In this document: one piece after another, positions 34,960 through 44,020 of the stretch
Numbering within the stretch: position 1 is the stretch's first letter
Layout: every line of letters begins with the position of its first letter
Assembly: GCF_029338515.1 (NCBI RefSeq)
Contig: NZ_CP119988.1
Coordinates: 1,550,001 to 1,614,000, forward strand
Source of the DNA: Haloglomus litoreum
Lineage (GTDB): Archaea; Halobacteriota; Halobacteria; Halobacteriales; Haloarculaceae
Length of the DNA: 64,000 bases
Direction: 5' to 3'
The notes under the pieces: model-generated
What the model was told of the DNA's origin: nothing
The model's input: the letters and a program-made list of their open reading frames with translations, nothing else
Databases searched by the model: none
Position numbers and translations under genes: made by a program

Positions 34960-36216
34960 TCACTCGTTCTCGTCCCCGTCGGCTTCCGATTCCTCAGCGT
35001 CTGCCCTCCCGTCGTCCCCGGACGCTACCGCCTCGACACCCCTCCAGCGTGGCTCCGGCGGTGGGTCGAACCGGTAGGTCCGCTCGTCATCGAGGACCAG
35101 GTACCCACCCTGTTCGAGGTCCTCGATGACCCGATTGTCCGTGTCAATGGCCACGTCGACCAGTCCTTCCAGGGAATCGACCTCGATCCGGGCGTCCGGA
35201 CGCTCGGGCAGAGCCACCGTCCCCGGGGTGATCCAGTCGTCGAACTCCCGCCGGTCGGCCTCGAAGGTCAGCCGCTCCCGGGCGTCGTCGGGGACGTCCA
35301 GCCGACCCGTCGCCCCCGCTCCAGCGAGACCGACGACCCCGACCGCGCCGACGAGGAGCACCAGTGGGGACCCGAGCCGACGGAGCGGGCCGTAACTGTT
35401 CCTCACCGTCAGTTCCCGGGTCGTGTTCTGCCGCGTTCGGGATGTCTCGCTGTCGGTCACCTGGTAGGTCCCCTCGTCGAGCTCGACGGTGACGGCGTGC
35501 TCCGTGAACCGGCTGACCGACTGGCCGTTCACGGTTCCGGTAGCACGGACCCGTGCGAGTACCCTTGCCTCGGTCTCGCCCGGCGTCCCCCCGAGCCGTG
35601 CCTCGATGCGGTCGACGCGCTGCTGGACGGCGGAGACGTTCATCTCAAACGGTGTGCGGAGTCGCTCTCCGGGGGAGAGTCGCGCCGAGCTGGGCGGGCC
35701 GAGCGGCTCCGTCACCCGCCAGTACTCCACCTGTTCACCCTCCTGCTCGCCCACCGACCGCAGTACCAGCGTCGTCGTCACGTCCGTGGAGAGGTTCCCA
35801 CGATCCGAGGCGGTGTATCCGTATCTGAAGGTCCCCTCCAGGCGCGGTGCGATGGACATGAAGTAGACGGGCCGGTCCGAGAGCGTCGTCCCCCGGGTGA
35901 ACACCGGGTTCGAGCGCGTCACCCGGGCCTCGTGACTCCAGGCCGCCGTCGACTCCCAGGTCGAGACGGTCCGGGTCTCGACGTGCGTCCCGGGGTCGAC
36001 GTGTGTCGTGTACGTGAGGCCGCCGCCGAGGAGGACGAGCAGCACGAACAGCGCGAGGAGCGGCTGGGACCGGTCGCGGATGGCCAGACGGGTCCGATAC
36101 CCGGGGGTGGCGGGCCCCCGTGTGGACGTCCCCAGCGTGCCCCCTGGCCCGTCATCGTCGGCCACCTCCGACGTGCCGTCGTCACCGCTGTTCCCAGCCA
36201 TCCTGGTCAGACCCAC
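34960..36216 (-). CDS. DUF5305 family membrane protein
   Basis: A 418-residue protein with a cytoplasmic disordered N-terminus, a transmembrane helix at about 52-72 ('LLALFVLLVLLGGGLTYTT'), a large extracellular beta-rich domain (about 75-285, many 'TRTVSTWESTAAWSHEA'-like strands), a second helix at about 290-312 and an acidic cytoplasmic tail. This matches DUF5305, often found beside SipW-like peptidases in haloarchaea. It is the last gene of the six-gene fibre operon, 42 nt after the signal peptidase. It may anchor, assemble or sense the secreted subunits (inference). Confidence 0.82.
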   Translation of the reverse strand: MGLTRMAGNSGDDGTSEVADDDGPGGTLGTSTRGPATPGYRTRLAIRDRSQPLLALFVLLVLLGGGLTYTTHVDPGTHVETRTVSTWESTAAWSHEARVTRSNPVFTRGTTLSDRPVYFMSIAPRLEGTFRYGYTASDRGNLSTDVTTTLVLRSVGEQEGEQVEYWRVTEPLGPPSSARLSPGERLRTPFEMNVSAVQQRVDRIEARLGGTPGETEARVLARVRATGTVNGQSVSRFTEHAVTVELDEGTYQVTDSETSRTRQNTTRELTVRNSYGPLRRLGSPLVLLVGAVGVVGLAGAGATGRLDVPDDARERLTFEADRREFDDWITPGTVALPERPDARIEVDSLEGLVDVAIDTDNRVIEDLEQGGYLVLDDERTYRFDPPPEPRWRGVEAVASGDDGRADAEESEADGDENE

Positions 36217-36258
36217 CTCCCGGCCGTCGCCGCTAAAGCGTTCCGCTCCACGGTCTCC

Positions 36259-37410
36259 TTATCCCCACAGCCGCCGGAGGCGTCGCGAGAGGCGACTCCC
36301 CTTGTCGGCCTCTCGGCGGCGCAACTGCCCGGAGCCCAGCAGCGCCGCCCCGAGCAGATAGAACCCCCCGCCGTAGACGCCCAGCGTCACCAGTATCGGG
36401 AGCCACGGGTGGACGTCGTGACAGATGTCGAGCAGCCCGACCGGGAGCAACAGGAGGTACCGATGTTCGGTTATGCTGCGGACGTAGTAGCCGGTCTCCG
36501 GGGGCGCGGAGAGCGTCACGGTCGCGTTGACCCGCTCGCCGCCCTGGACCACCATCGGCTCCTGGGGCGTCTCGACCCCCTGACTGGTCGATTCGAGGTA
36601 CGTCACCACCGGCAGGACCCCGCCGTTCCTGACGACGTACGTCCGGTCCTCCGCGGTCCCCTGGCGCACGACCTGCGGCGCCGGCGAGTCCGTCTCGGCA
36701 CTGACGATGCCGTACTCGGTCGGCCCGCTGGGGACGACCATCGCAGCGGTCACGGGTGCCACCATCACCAGCGTCAGCAGGAGGAGGAACACGTGTGGAC
36801 GGCGCCCGCTTCCGGCCCGCTGACGACCCGGGCGCGTGCGCTCCCGGCCCCGTGTCTCCCCCCCGACCGTCTCGAGCCCGTAGAGGACGAGGCCGCAGCC
36901 GAGGACGACGAGCCCGACGACCTGAAGCGCCCCGGTCCCGAGCAGCCCCGAGGTCGACTGCCCGACCGCCCCGGCGAGTCCGGTGACGGCGTCCACGGCC
37001 GTCCCCAGCCCCGGAAGCACGACGACGCTCCCGCCCACCTGGAGCGCGACGGCCCGGATCTGTCCCCGGGTCACCGGTGGCTCCTGGCTGTCCTGGTCCG
37101 TGAAGGGGTTGGCGTCCCCCTTGGTGACGAACCCGGCGTCGGTCTTGCCCACGACCCGGTGTGTCGTCAGTCCGCCGCCGTTCAACTGCTTGGCCTCGTA
37201 CACGACGACGTCCCCCTCCTCGACGGGGCCGGCGAGTTCCGGCGGCACCGCGACGAACCCGTCGCCAGCCGACAGTGTGGGGGCCATGCTCCCTGTCTCG
37301 ACGTAGCTCAGCAGAATCGGCTGCCCCAGCACCGAGCCGGCGACGAGGGCGACGACCCCCACCAGCGCGAGCCCGCGCACCGCGTGCCACGCCGCGCGAC
37401 GACCGTTCAC
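36259..37410 (-). CDS. Type I signal peptidase, archaeal/SipW (S26B) type, with extra membrane domain
   Basis: Serine protease that removes signal peptides. The catalytic serine is Ser41 in 'VETGSMAPTLSAGD'. Histidine 84 in 'LTTHRVVG' replaces the bacterial lysine, as in SipW and archaeal enzymes, and Asp99 lies in 'TKGDAN'. The peptidase core ends near 125. About 260 further residues carry three or four helices and an exterior beta domain, so it is much longer than a plain Sec11 protein. Its place in a cluster of GTGAF-type precursors makes it the likely cognate peptidase. The start forms an ATGA overlap with a 16-codon frame. Confidence 0.9.
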   Translation of the reverse strand: MNGRRAAWHAVRGLALVGVVALVAGSVLGQPILLSYVETGSMAPTLSAGDGFVAVPPELAGPVEEGDVVVYEAKQLNGGGLTTHRVVGKTDAGFVTKGDANPFTDQDSQEPPVTRGQIRAVALQVGGSVVVLPGLGTAVDAVTGLAGAVGQSTSGLLGTGALQVVGLVVLGCGLVLYGLETVGGETRGRERTRPGRQRAGSGRRPHVFLLLLTLVMVAPVTAAMVVPSGPTEYGIVSAETDSPAPQVVRQGTAEDRTYVVRNGGVLPVVTYLESTSQGVETPQEPMVVQGGERVNATVTLSAPPETGYYVRSITEHRYLLLLPVGLLDICHDVHPWLPILVTLGVYGGGFYLLGAALLGSGQLRRREADKGSRLSRRLRRLWG

Positions 37411-37464
37411 GGGCGCTCGTTCGTGCCGTCGGTCAAGTAGTTGGCGACCCGGTTCATCGTGGGA

Positions 37465-39036
37465 TCACCCTTCCTCTTCGAGGTAGATACGGGCGCCCAG
37501 CAGCCCCCCGGCGAGCAGCACCAGCACGGCGAGCGCCGCGAGCACCTCGCCGGGGCCGATGCCCTGTCCGTCGGGCTGTGGCGTCGCGCTCTCCGTCGGT
37601 GGCACTGCTGTCCCGGTCGCGGTCGCTGTGGGCTCGTCCGGCTCGGTCGGCGTCTCCGGCGTCGGCGTCGCCGTCGCCTGCTGCTCGACCACCGCGAACC
37701 GCGAGAACCCGGGGGTGGAAGCACGGATCCGCACCGTGTCACCCTGGCGGCTCACCTGGGCGTCCACCGGTGCCCACGACCCGTCGTGCAGCCGCAGCAC
37801 CCGCAGCGACTCGGCGTCGGCCTCGTCGGCGGGCACCGCGAACTCGACGGTGGCCGGCTGGTCCTCGAGCCTCGGTGGCACGTAGATGTCGGTGGCCTGG
37901 ACGACCTGTCCCGACGGCTGCGGGTCGCCCGGGGGCAGGTCCCGCAGGTCCCGGACCCGGACGCGGCCCTCGGCCGGCGTCATGAACGTGATACGGCGGA
38001 CGCTGGTCGTCTCGAAGACGACCTGCACGCCCGGTGCCTCGGAATCTGTGTCGGCCACGGGGTGTGACTCGTCCGCGGTGACCAGCTCGGGCGGAATCGG
38101 GTCGCCCGGCAGGCCGGGCGTCGACGTCGTCCGCGGCACCACCTGGACGACACCCGCCTCACGCCCATTGACACTGACAGTCCGGTTGCCCGGCTCCGTC
38201 GGGTCGTAGCGGAGTCTCACCGTCGACTGGGTGACCCCGCCGACCTCGACCGTCCGGCTCCCGATCGCGGTTCCGTCCTCCTGGACGGTGAGCTCGATGT
38301 CGTCGGGGGCGCCCGCGGCGTTGATGAGGTCGACCCGGATCCGGGCGGTCTCGTCGATGCCGATGCGCTCGTCGAGCAGCCGGACCTCATCGACCTGCGC
38401 GTCGCCCGTCCTGGGCTCCGGTGGGGCGCCGACGCCACCGCCGCCGCCTCCGCCGCCACCACCGCCGGGAGCACCGCCACCCGGGGGCTCACCCTGGCCT
38501 GGCGGCGTCTCCGGTGGCGTGCCCGGCGGCGGACTCTCGACGGGTGGTGTTCCGGGTGTGGGTGTCGGGACCCGCGTGACGAGATCGATCGACTCCAGGA
38601 GGAGCGCCTCACGCTGTGTACCGGCGCTCTCGACCCGGAGTCCGACCGCCAGGGTCTCCGAGGGTGCCAGCTCCCGGGCGTTCGACTCGCCCTCGACGCT
38701 CTCGCGTTCCTCCCCCGCGTAGAGGGTCACGCTGTCGCTCTCATCGCGGAGGAAGACGGTGACCGGTCGCGAGCGCTCGTTCCTGACGACGAACACCCCG
38801 TCGATCAGGGTTCGGGAGTCGGGATTGATCCCCTCGTACGATACACCCTCGCCGCCCTCGATGCGGATGTCAAGCTGCCCGTCGTCGCCGATCTCGGCGT
38901 ACTCCCCGTTCGGCCCCGACGCCGGCGCCAACTCGACCCGTTCGACGGGCTCGTCGGTGTCGACGGCGACGGTAGCCACGGCTCCGGAGAGGGCCAGCAC
39001 GGCGACGACCGCGGCGACGATGGTGTACCGGTTCAC
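37465..39036 (-). CDS. Membrane-anchored surface protein with DUF1102-like domain
   Basis: A 523-residue exported protein. A hydrophobic signal segment (about 4-25) is followed by a DUF1102-like domain to about 150: 'PASGPNGEYAEIGDDG' parallels the 'PNG.KYVS' block of the three proteins encoded upstream. A Pro/Gly spacer with eleven or more consecutive glycines (about 155-205) follows, then two beta-sandwich-like regions, a Thr/Pro stalk ('TATPTPETPTEPDEPTATA') and a C-terminal transmembrane helix (about 492-516) with a short charged tail. It would display the domain at the cell surface, a possible base for the secreted subunits (inference). Confidence 0.82.
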   Translation of the reverse strand: MNRYTIVAAVVAVLALSGAVATVAVDTDEPVERVELAPASGPNGEYAEIGDDGQLDIRIEGGEGVSYEGINPDSRTLIDGVFVVRNERSRPVTVFLRDESDSVTLYAGEERESVEGESNARELAPSETLAVGLRVESAGTQREALLLESIDLVTRVPTPTPGTPPVESPPPGTPPETPPGQGEPPGGGAPGGGGGGGGGGGVGAPPEPRTGDAQVDEVRLLDERIGIDETARIRVDLINAAGAPDDIELTVQEDGTAIGSRTVEVGGVTQSTVRLRYDPTEPGNRTVSVNGREAGVVQVVPRTTSTPGLPGDPIPPELVTADESHPVADTDSEAPGVQVVFETTSVRRITFMTPAEGRVRVRDLRDLPPGDPQPSGQVVQATDIYVPPRLEDQPATVEFAVPADEADAESLRVLRLHDGSWAPVDAQVSRQGDTVRIRASTPGFSRFAVVEQQATATPTPETPTEPDEPTATATGTAVPPTESATPQPDGQGIGPGEVLAALAVLVLLAGGLLGARIYLEEEG

Positions 39037-39135
39037 GTGTCGGCTCCTGCCTCGATGTGGGGTCGGGGGTACTGCGACTCGACTCGGCGTGGTTCGAGAG
39101 GAACCCGGGGCGTTCCCGGACTGCCTGGCTGCTCG

Positions 39136-39705
39136 TCAGGTGGACCCGGAACCGCTCGACGCCATGTTCGCGACGAACGTCACGCTGTCGAGGATGGTGT
39201 CCGGTCCGTTACCGTCACCGTTGCCGAAGCTGGTGCCGGTGGTATCCACGACGATGTCGACGTCCAGCACGTTTCCGGTCCCCAGTTCGACCGCGTTCGC
39301 CGACCCCTCGATGGAGCCGCCGTTCGCCTCGAACGTCACGAGGTCCTGGCTCACGCCCTGGGGCGTGCTGTCGGTGACGTGGAAGTCCACGGCCTGGGTG
39401 CCCTGGTTCGTCACCGTCAGCACGTCGTTCGCGCGCGTGACCGCGTTCGGCGCCACGCCGTCGGCGTCCTCCGTCGAGAGGTCGATGATGATCTCGCCGG
39501 TCTGTGCGTCCGTCGAGACGTACTTGTTCCCGTTCGGACCGCCGCCGGGGGTGATGGACAGCAGGCTGCCCGCGTCCCCCGCGACCTGGACCGTCGCGTC
39601 ACGCTCGGCCGTGATCTGCGTGAACGCGCCGGTACCGGCGAGGGTGCCGCCCGTGGCGGCGGCCGCTCCGAGACCGATCAGTAGTGTGCGTCGGTTGAGT
39701 TGCAC
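39136..39705 (-). CDS. DUF1102 secreted protein, candidate major fibre subunit
   Basis: The smallest of the three GTGAF-signal proteins, 189 residues. The Tat signal is 'NRRTLLIGLG' (Arg5, Arg6) and the SipW-type cleavage region is 'GTLAGTGAFTQ'. The mature part is one acidic all-beta DUF1102 domain of about 155 residues with 'GPNGNKYVSTD', 'VLTVTNQGTQAVDFHV' and a C-terminal strand 'TILDSVTFVAN'. It has no membrane anchor. DUF1102 is related to camelysin/TasA, which forms biofilm fibres, and to archaeal bundling-pilus subunits. Single-domain architecture makes it the best candidate for the repeating subunit. Confidence 0.85.
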   Translation of the reverse strand: MQLNRRTLLIGLGAAAATGGTLAGTGAFTQITAERDATVQVAGDAGSLLSITPGGGPNGNKYVSTDAQTGEIIIDLSTEDADGVAPNAVTRANDVLTVTNQGTQAVDFHVTDSTPQGVSQDLVTFEANGGSIEGSANAVELGTGNVLDVDIVVDTTGTSFGNGDGNGPDTILDSVTFVANMASSGSGST

Positions 39706-39714
39706 TGTTAACGC

Positions 39715-41769
39715 TCACTGAATACCGGCATCTTCGTTCGGCGTGGTCACGACGTTTTTCACGGTGATGTTGGTCGTGTCATCGTCAGTGGCAACCACTT
39801 CGCCGTCCTCACCGTTCGTTCCGAAGAAGTCCCCGTCGGAGGTGATGGCGTCGTTATCGTAAGCGCGCAGGAACACGCCTTCGCCGTAATTGTTGTTCCG
39901 GGAGGTCGTCGGGGCCGATGCACCGAGACCCTCGGGGCTCTTGTTGTAGTCCCCGCTGATGAGACCGGTGAAGTCCGAACTCTCCACGAGGTGGGGACCG
40001 GACCCGGAGGGACTGACCCCGACCTGTGAGTTCCGAACCGTCACATTCCGGGCCGTATTGTTGCTGCTGCCCGAATAGAACTGGATACCCGTCAGGCAGT
40101 TCTCCGCCAGTACGTCCTCGACCAGGCTGTCCGATCCAGCAAAGCCGACCCCGCTCTCCCCAGATAGGCTCGTATCGGTTCCAAGCACCTCGAAGCCACG
40201 GAGGACGAACCCTGTCCGACCGCTCTTCAACTGGACGATTCGGCTGGATGTCCCTTTGCCGAGATTCGCGTCGATGGTCGGGCGGACACCCGGTGCGGCC
40301 TCGATTGTGAGGTCGTCGACACCGACGTTGAACCCCGCGTAGTCCCCGTCTTTCACGAGGAGGTAGCCACCCTGACCGGCCTGACTGATAGCACTACTGA
40401 TGGTGTTGAACACGCTGGAGGCGGTCTCGTCGGCGTCGACGGTGACTCCGTCCCCGCCCGCGACGCGAGCGGTGTCCACCGTGTTCTCGGTAATCAGCGT
40501 GCGGAACAGTCCATCCTTCGTCGACGCACCGTTGATGGTGACCGACGTACTCTGGACCTCCAGCTTCTGGAGCCCGTTCGTCGAACCGTTGTTCTGGACC
40601 CGGTTGTCCCGGATGGAGTACTCGCCGCCACTGATGCTCCCGTAGATGACGATCCCCTCGGCGGGCGGCGCGTCGAAGTCGTTCCCGAGGAAGGTCCCGG
40701 AGCTCAGGCTCTTGATGACGGCTCCGGCCTTCTGGAACGCACTGTTGTTCACCGCAAGACCGCTGACGGCCTCCGCGTAGAGGCCTGGCGTTCCCGGCGA
40801 GTCACCGTTGATGAGCCGGACCGCTCCGTTGCGGAAGGTGCCGTCGTCGCCACGGAACTCCACCATGTACGGGAAGCTCTGGGGTGAACCGAGGGCGCCG
40901 TAGTCTGTCTCGACCTCGATGCCGTCGAAGGTGACACCGCTGGAATGGACCTGGATCAGGCCGTCGCTGGTGCCGACCTTCACATCGCCGATCTCAGTAT
41001 TCTGCAGCGTGACCGACCCCGACAGCGAGGTGAACGTCAGCCCCGCCTTGTCGATGTAGAGTGCCCCGTTCTGTCCGCCGTAGCTGTACCCACTGGGGGC
41101 ATTGATGATGTCGTCGCTGATGTCGTACGTGCCGGACTCGAAGCCAATCGTCGAACCGGGCTCGGCGGCCACGACCGCTTCGACAACGCTACTGAAGCGG
41201 TTGTTGTCACCACCGGTCGCGCTCGGGCTGACCACGTACTGCGGGGTCGGCGAGGACTGCCCGGCGCCGACCGGGTCCACCGTCGCGTTGATTGTCACCG
41301 AGTCGAGCAGTGCCCCATCCACGTCGTTGTTCAGGGTGTCGACGGTAGCGCCGACCCGGATCTGGCTGCCGACGCCGAGCGAAACAGCGTTGTCGACGCC
41401 TTCGAGCGACGTGTCGTCGCCCGTCGTGCGGAAGGTGACGGCGTCGGAGTCGTCCTCGAAGTAGACGTTCACCGGCTGGGTCCCTTCGTTCTGAACGACG
41501 AGTAACCCCTCTACCTCCGTGACTGCGTCCTTGTTCACGTTCGGGAGGCGGAGTTTGAGCGTTCCGTCGCTCTCCTCGGTCACGAACTCGTCCGCGTTGC
41601 TCGAATCAGCTGGAGTGATGCTCAGTAACGCACTGGCGTCACCCACAGCCGTAACGTTCGCGCTACGTCGGGCCGTCACACTACTGAACGCGCCCGTACC
41701 CGCGAGGGCGCCACTTGTCGCTGCGATTCCACCGAGACCGATCAGCACGTTGCGTCGATTGAGTTCCAT
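39715..41769 (-). CDS. Secreted DUF1102 plus right-handed beta-helix protein A
   Basis: A 684-residue protein. The Tat/SipW signal is 'NRRNVLIGLGG' with 'ALAGTGAFSS'. The DUF1102 domain (about 33-170) includes 'NADEFVTEESDG' and 'LLVVQNEGTQPVNVYFED'. From about 180 to 670 there are two stretches of pectin-lyase-like parallel beta-helix rungs ('FRNGAVRLIN', 'YSIRDNRVQNNGS', 'NNTARNVTVRNSQVGV'). It has no C-terminal anchor. The DNA is lower in GC than the surroundings. It is probably an adhesive or glycan-binding subunit attached through its TasA-like domain (inference). Confidence 0.82.
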   Translation of the reverse strand: MELNRRNVLIGLGGIAATSGALAGTGAFSSVTARRSANVTAVGDASALLSITPADSSNADEFVTEESDGTLKLRLPNVNKDAVTEVEGLLVVQNEGTQPVNVYFEDDSDAVTFRTTGDDTSLEGVDNAVSLGVGSQIRVGATVDTLNNDVDGALLDSVTINATVDPVGAGQSSPTPQYVVSPSATGGDNNRFSSVVEAVVAAEPGSTIGFESGTYDISDDIINAPSGYSYGGQNGALYIDKAGLTFTSLSGSVTLQNTEIGDVKVGTSDGLIQVHSSGVTFDGIEVETDYGALGSPQSFPYMVEFRGDDGTFRNGAVRLINGDSPGTPGLYAEAVSGLAVNNSAFQKAGAVIKSLSSGTFLGNDFDAPPAEGIVIYGSISGGEYSIRDNRVQNNGSTNGLQKLEVQSTSVTINGASTKDGLFRTLITENTVDTARVAGGDGVTVDADETASSVFNTISSAISQAGQGGYLLVKDGDYAGFNVGVDDLTIEAAPGVRPTIDANLGKGTSSRIVQLKSGRTGFVLRGFEVLGTDTSLSGESGVGFAGSDSLVEDVLAENCLTGIQFYSGSSNNTARNVTVRNSQVGVSPSGSGPHLVESSDFTGLISGDYNKSPEGLGASAPTTSRNNNYGEGVFLRAYDNDAITSDGDFFGTNGEDGEVVATDDDTTNITVKNVVTTPNEDAGIQ

Positions 41770-41802
41770 TGTTGTATCGTTGTGAGGTTGGTTGGCGAGC
41801 TA

Positions 41803-43650
41803 TCAGATGCTGAACTTCGAGGTCGCGAACGGTGAGAAGTCGACCTGGACGACGCCGTCGTCGTCGTTGGTACCGGATGCCCGGTCCCCGACGTAGGCGC
41901 CGCTGCCGTCGGCCACGGCCCCGTCGGGATCTTCGACCGGATCGTTGTCTACGACCGGTCCCTCCGACGTCCCGTCGCCGTCGATGTCGCCGAGATTGAA
42001 CGTGTCCGGACCGCTCGTATCTCCCCACCAGTTGTTGGTGGCATCGAGAACGACCGGTTCGGCACCGGAACTCGGGTCGACAGCTTCGTCGACCTGGTTG
42101 ATGACACCTCCCTTGCCGGTCAGGTTGTTCCGGTTGATTCGGGTCGTGCGTACGCTGTCGACATTGGTCGATCCCTCGACGACGACGCCGAAGCCCGGGA
42201 GGGTGTCTTCGCCGTCGTCCTCGTAGTTCCCGCTCCCGTCAGACCCTCCGCTGTCGGTGTCGGATGTGACGTTTAGTTCGTTGTCGAGGATATCGACATC
42301 CGTCGGAGCACCGTTCTTGCTACCCAGAGAGACGCCCTGTGCGAATTCGTTGGCGTCGGTCTTGCCGTCGTCCTTATCGAACGACGGATCCTCCGCGGGC
42401 TCGTCGACATCCGCGTTGATGTTCACCGTGTTGCCGCTGAATCTGATAGTTGAGACGTTACCCTGGGCCTGCAGGCCGTAGACAGCCGGGAACTCTCGCG
42501 AGGTGTCACTCCCGATGTTCACGTTCTTGATCGAGTTATTCCGTACCAGAAGGCCGCTGATGGGGCGTGGCGTGTTTCCGCCTGGATTGGTACCGGCGAA
42601 GATTCCCTTGGGGAAGTCTCCGCCAGTGATTCCGAAGTCTGTCGAGGGGTCGCCACCGATGGTGTTGCCCTCGATGATTACGTCCGACGCACCCTTGCCG
42701 ACGGCGATACCCAGCGCGTTCGTCGAGAGGCCGGTGTCCGCGCCGACTTCCGCAATGCGGTTGTTCAAAACCGAGATTCTGGAGACGCCCTGGCCAAGGC
42801 TGATACCCGCGCTACCACCGGGATTCCGGACCTCGAACCCGTCGACGGTCACGTCGTCCGCAATGATGGTGAACGGATCTGTACTGCTCGCGCTCGAGCT
42901 CTTGACCTCCGGACGCGAGCTCCCGCTGCCGTCACGCCGAATGGTTACGTCGGGTACGTCGACTGTCACCGGGCCTAGGCCAGTCAGCCCGTCCTGCACC
43001 TCGATGGTGTCGGCCGCGGCTGAGCCACTCCGGACGGCGTCGAGTGCGTCCGCGATGGTCGCGAACGTCGTGGCGGTACTGCCGGTTCCATCCACCAGAA
43101 GCGGCCCGACCTGCGCGTTACCGCTGGGCAGGTCCGCAGCCGTGGCGTGGAAGGTGACGCTGCTGAGGATACTCAGGTCCTTGCTCGTCTTCCCCGTCGT
43201 GTCGATGACGAGGTCGATGGTCCGGCTCTCGCCGGGGATCATCTCCTGTGGGCTGTCCAGCCGCGTCCCGTCGGTCGAGCCCTCCACGGAGGCGCCGTTG
43301 ACCTCGAAGGTCGCGAGGTCGCTGTTGGTCCCCGTGTCGGTCACGTAGAAGTTGACCGGCTGAGCGCCCTGGTTGGTGACCGTCAGCAGGTCCTCGAACC
43401 GGGTCCTCGCCTTCGGATTGACCTTGTCGAGCGTGACCGTGATGGTGTCCCCGTTCTTGCTCACGTACTTGTCGCCGTTCGGGCTGTTCGCCGCCTCGAT
43501 TGCGAAGTACGCGCCGGCGTCGCCGGCAGTGGAGACACTGAAGCTGCGCTGTGCCTCCACGCTGGTGAACGCTCCGGTGCCAGCGACGGCGCCGCCGGCC
43601 GTTGCGATACCCCCGAGACCGATCAGCATGTTGCGTCGATTTAGTTCCAT
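41803..43650 (-). CDS. Secreted DUF1102 plus right-handed beta-helix protein B
   Basis: First gene of the minus-strand operon, 615 residues from the ATG at 43650 ('MELNRRNML'). The Tat motif and 'AVAGTGAFTS' cleavage region match its two paralogues. The DUF1102 domain (about 35-180) contains 'NSPNGDKYVSKNGD' and 'LLTVTNQGAQPVNFYV'. The beta-helix region follows, with rungs such as 'ISVLNNRIAEVGAD', 'LLVRNNSIKNVNIG' and a terminal 'TNNWWGDTSGP' typical of such proteins. The frame upstream of this ATG is not needed. A TATA-like site near 43730 would give a leader of about 50 nt. Confidence 0.83.
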   Translation of the reverse strand: MELNRRNMLIGLGGIATAGGAVAGTGAFTSVEAQRSFSVSTAGDAGAYFAIEAANSPNGDKYVSKNGDTITVTLDKVNPKARTRFEDLLTVTNQGAQPVNFYVTDTGTNSDLATFEVNGASVEGSTDGTRLDSPQEMIPGESRTIDLVIDTTGKTSKDLSILSSVTFHATAADLPSGNAQVGPLLVDGTGSTATTFATIADALDAVRSGSAAADTIEVQDGLTGLGPVTVDVPDVTIRRDGSGSSRPEVKSSSASSTDPFTIIADDVTVDGFEVRNPGGSAGISLGQGVSRISVLNNRIAEVGADTGLSTNALGIAVGKGASDVIIEGNTIGGDPSTDFGITGGDFPKGIFAGTNPGGNTPRPISGLLVRNNSIKNVNIGSDTSREFPAVYGLQAQGNVSTIRFSGNTVNINADVDEPAEDPSFDKDDGKTDANEFAQGVSLGSKNGAPTDVDILDNELNVTSDTDSGGSDGSGNYEDDGEDTLPGFGVVVEGSTNVDSVRTTRINRNNLTGKGGVINQVDEAVDPSSGAEPVVLDATNNWWGDTSGPDTFNLGDIDGDGTSEGPVVDNDPVEDPDGAVADGSGAYVGDRASGTNDDDGVVQVDFSPFATSKFSI

Positions 43651-44020
43651 GTTACGTGCGTGCCCGACCCCCCCCACGACCGCGGCAGGACCCGGGCACC
43701 TGGCAATGAACCTGGGGGCTACCCACTTCGTATTAGGCTGCGAGAGATTCTACAGGCGAGCATAGATGCATCACAGGGAAGTATAGAAGTCTATAATGTT
43801 TCATTAAAGCAGCCTATGGTTCTTGTATTCGGATTACTGTATCAAGATATCTGATATACTTCTTCCCGGGGTGACCGAGTGTTCAGGGGGGTGTTGGCTT
43901 TCGCCGGGCGGGCATCCCCGGTCTTTGATAGATGGTTCGAGAGCACAATATTTATCCGAGGGAAAGCATCGAATTACACTGTATATTGGCGGATGGCGTC
44001 AACCGACGCTACAGAAAGCC
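43651..44020. promoter_or_regulatory. AT-rich divergent promoter region of the fibre locus
   Basis: This 370-nt spacer separates the secreted-protein operon (minus) from the DUF7344 regulator (plus) and is much more AT-rich than the rest of the window, especially 43725-43860. Minus-strand 'cctaatacg' near 43730 is a candidate TATA for the operon; 'caatatttatc' near 43947-43957 fits the regulator, with a leader of about 45 nt. Alternative TTG starts here would only extend the regulator with low-quality sequence. No further gene is evident. Confidence 0.6.
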
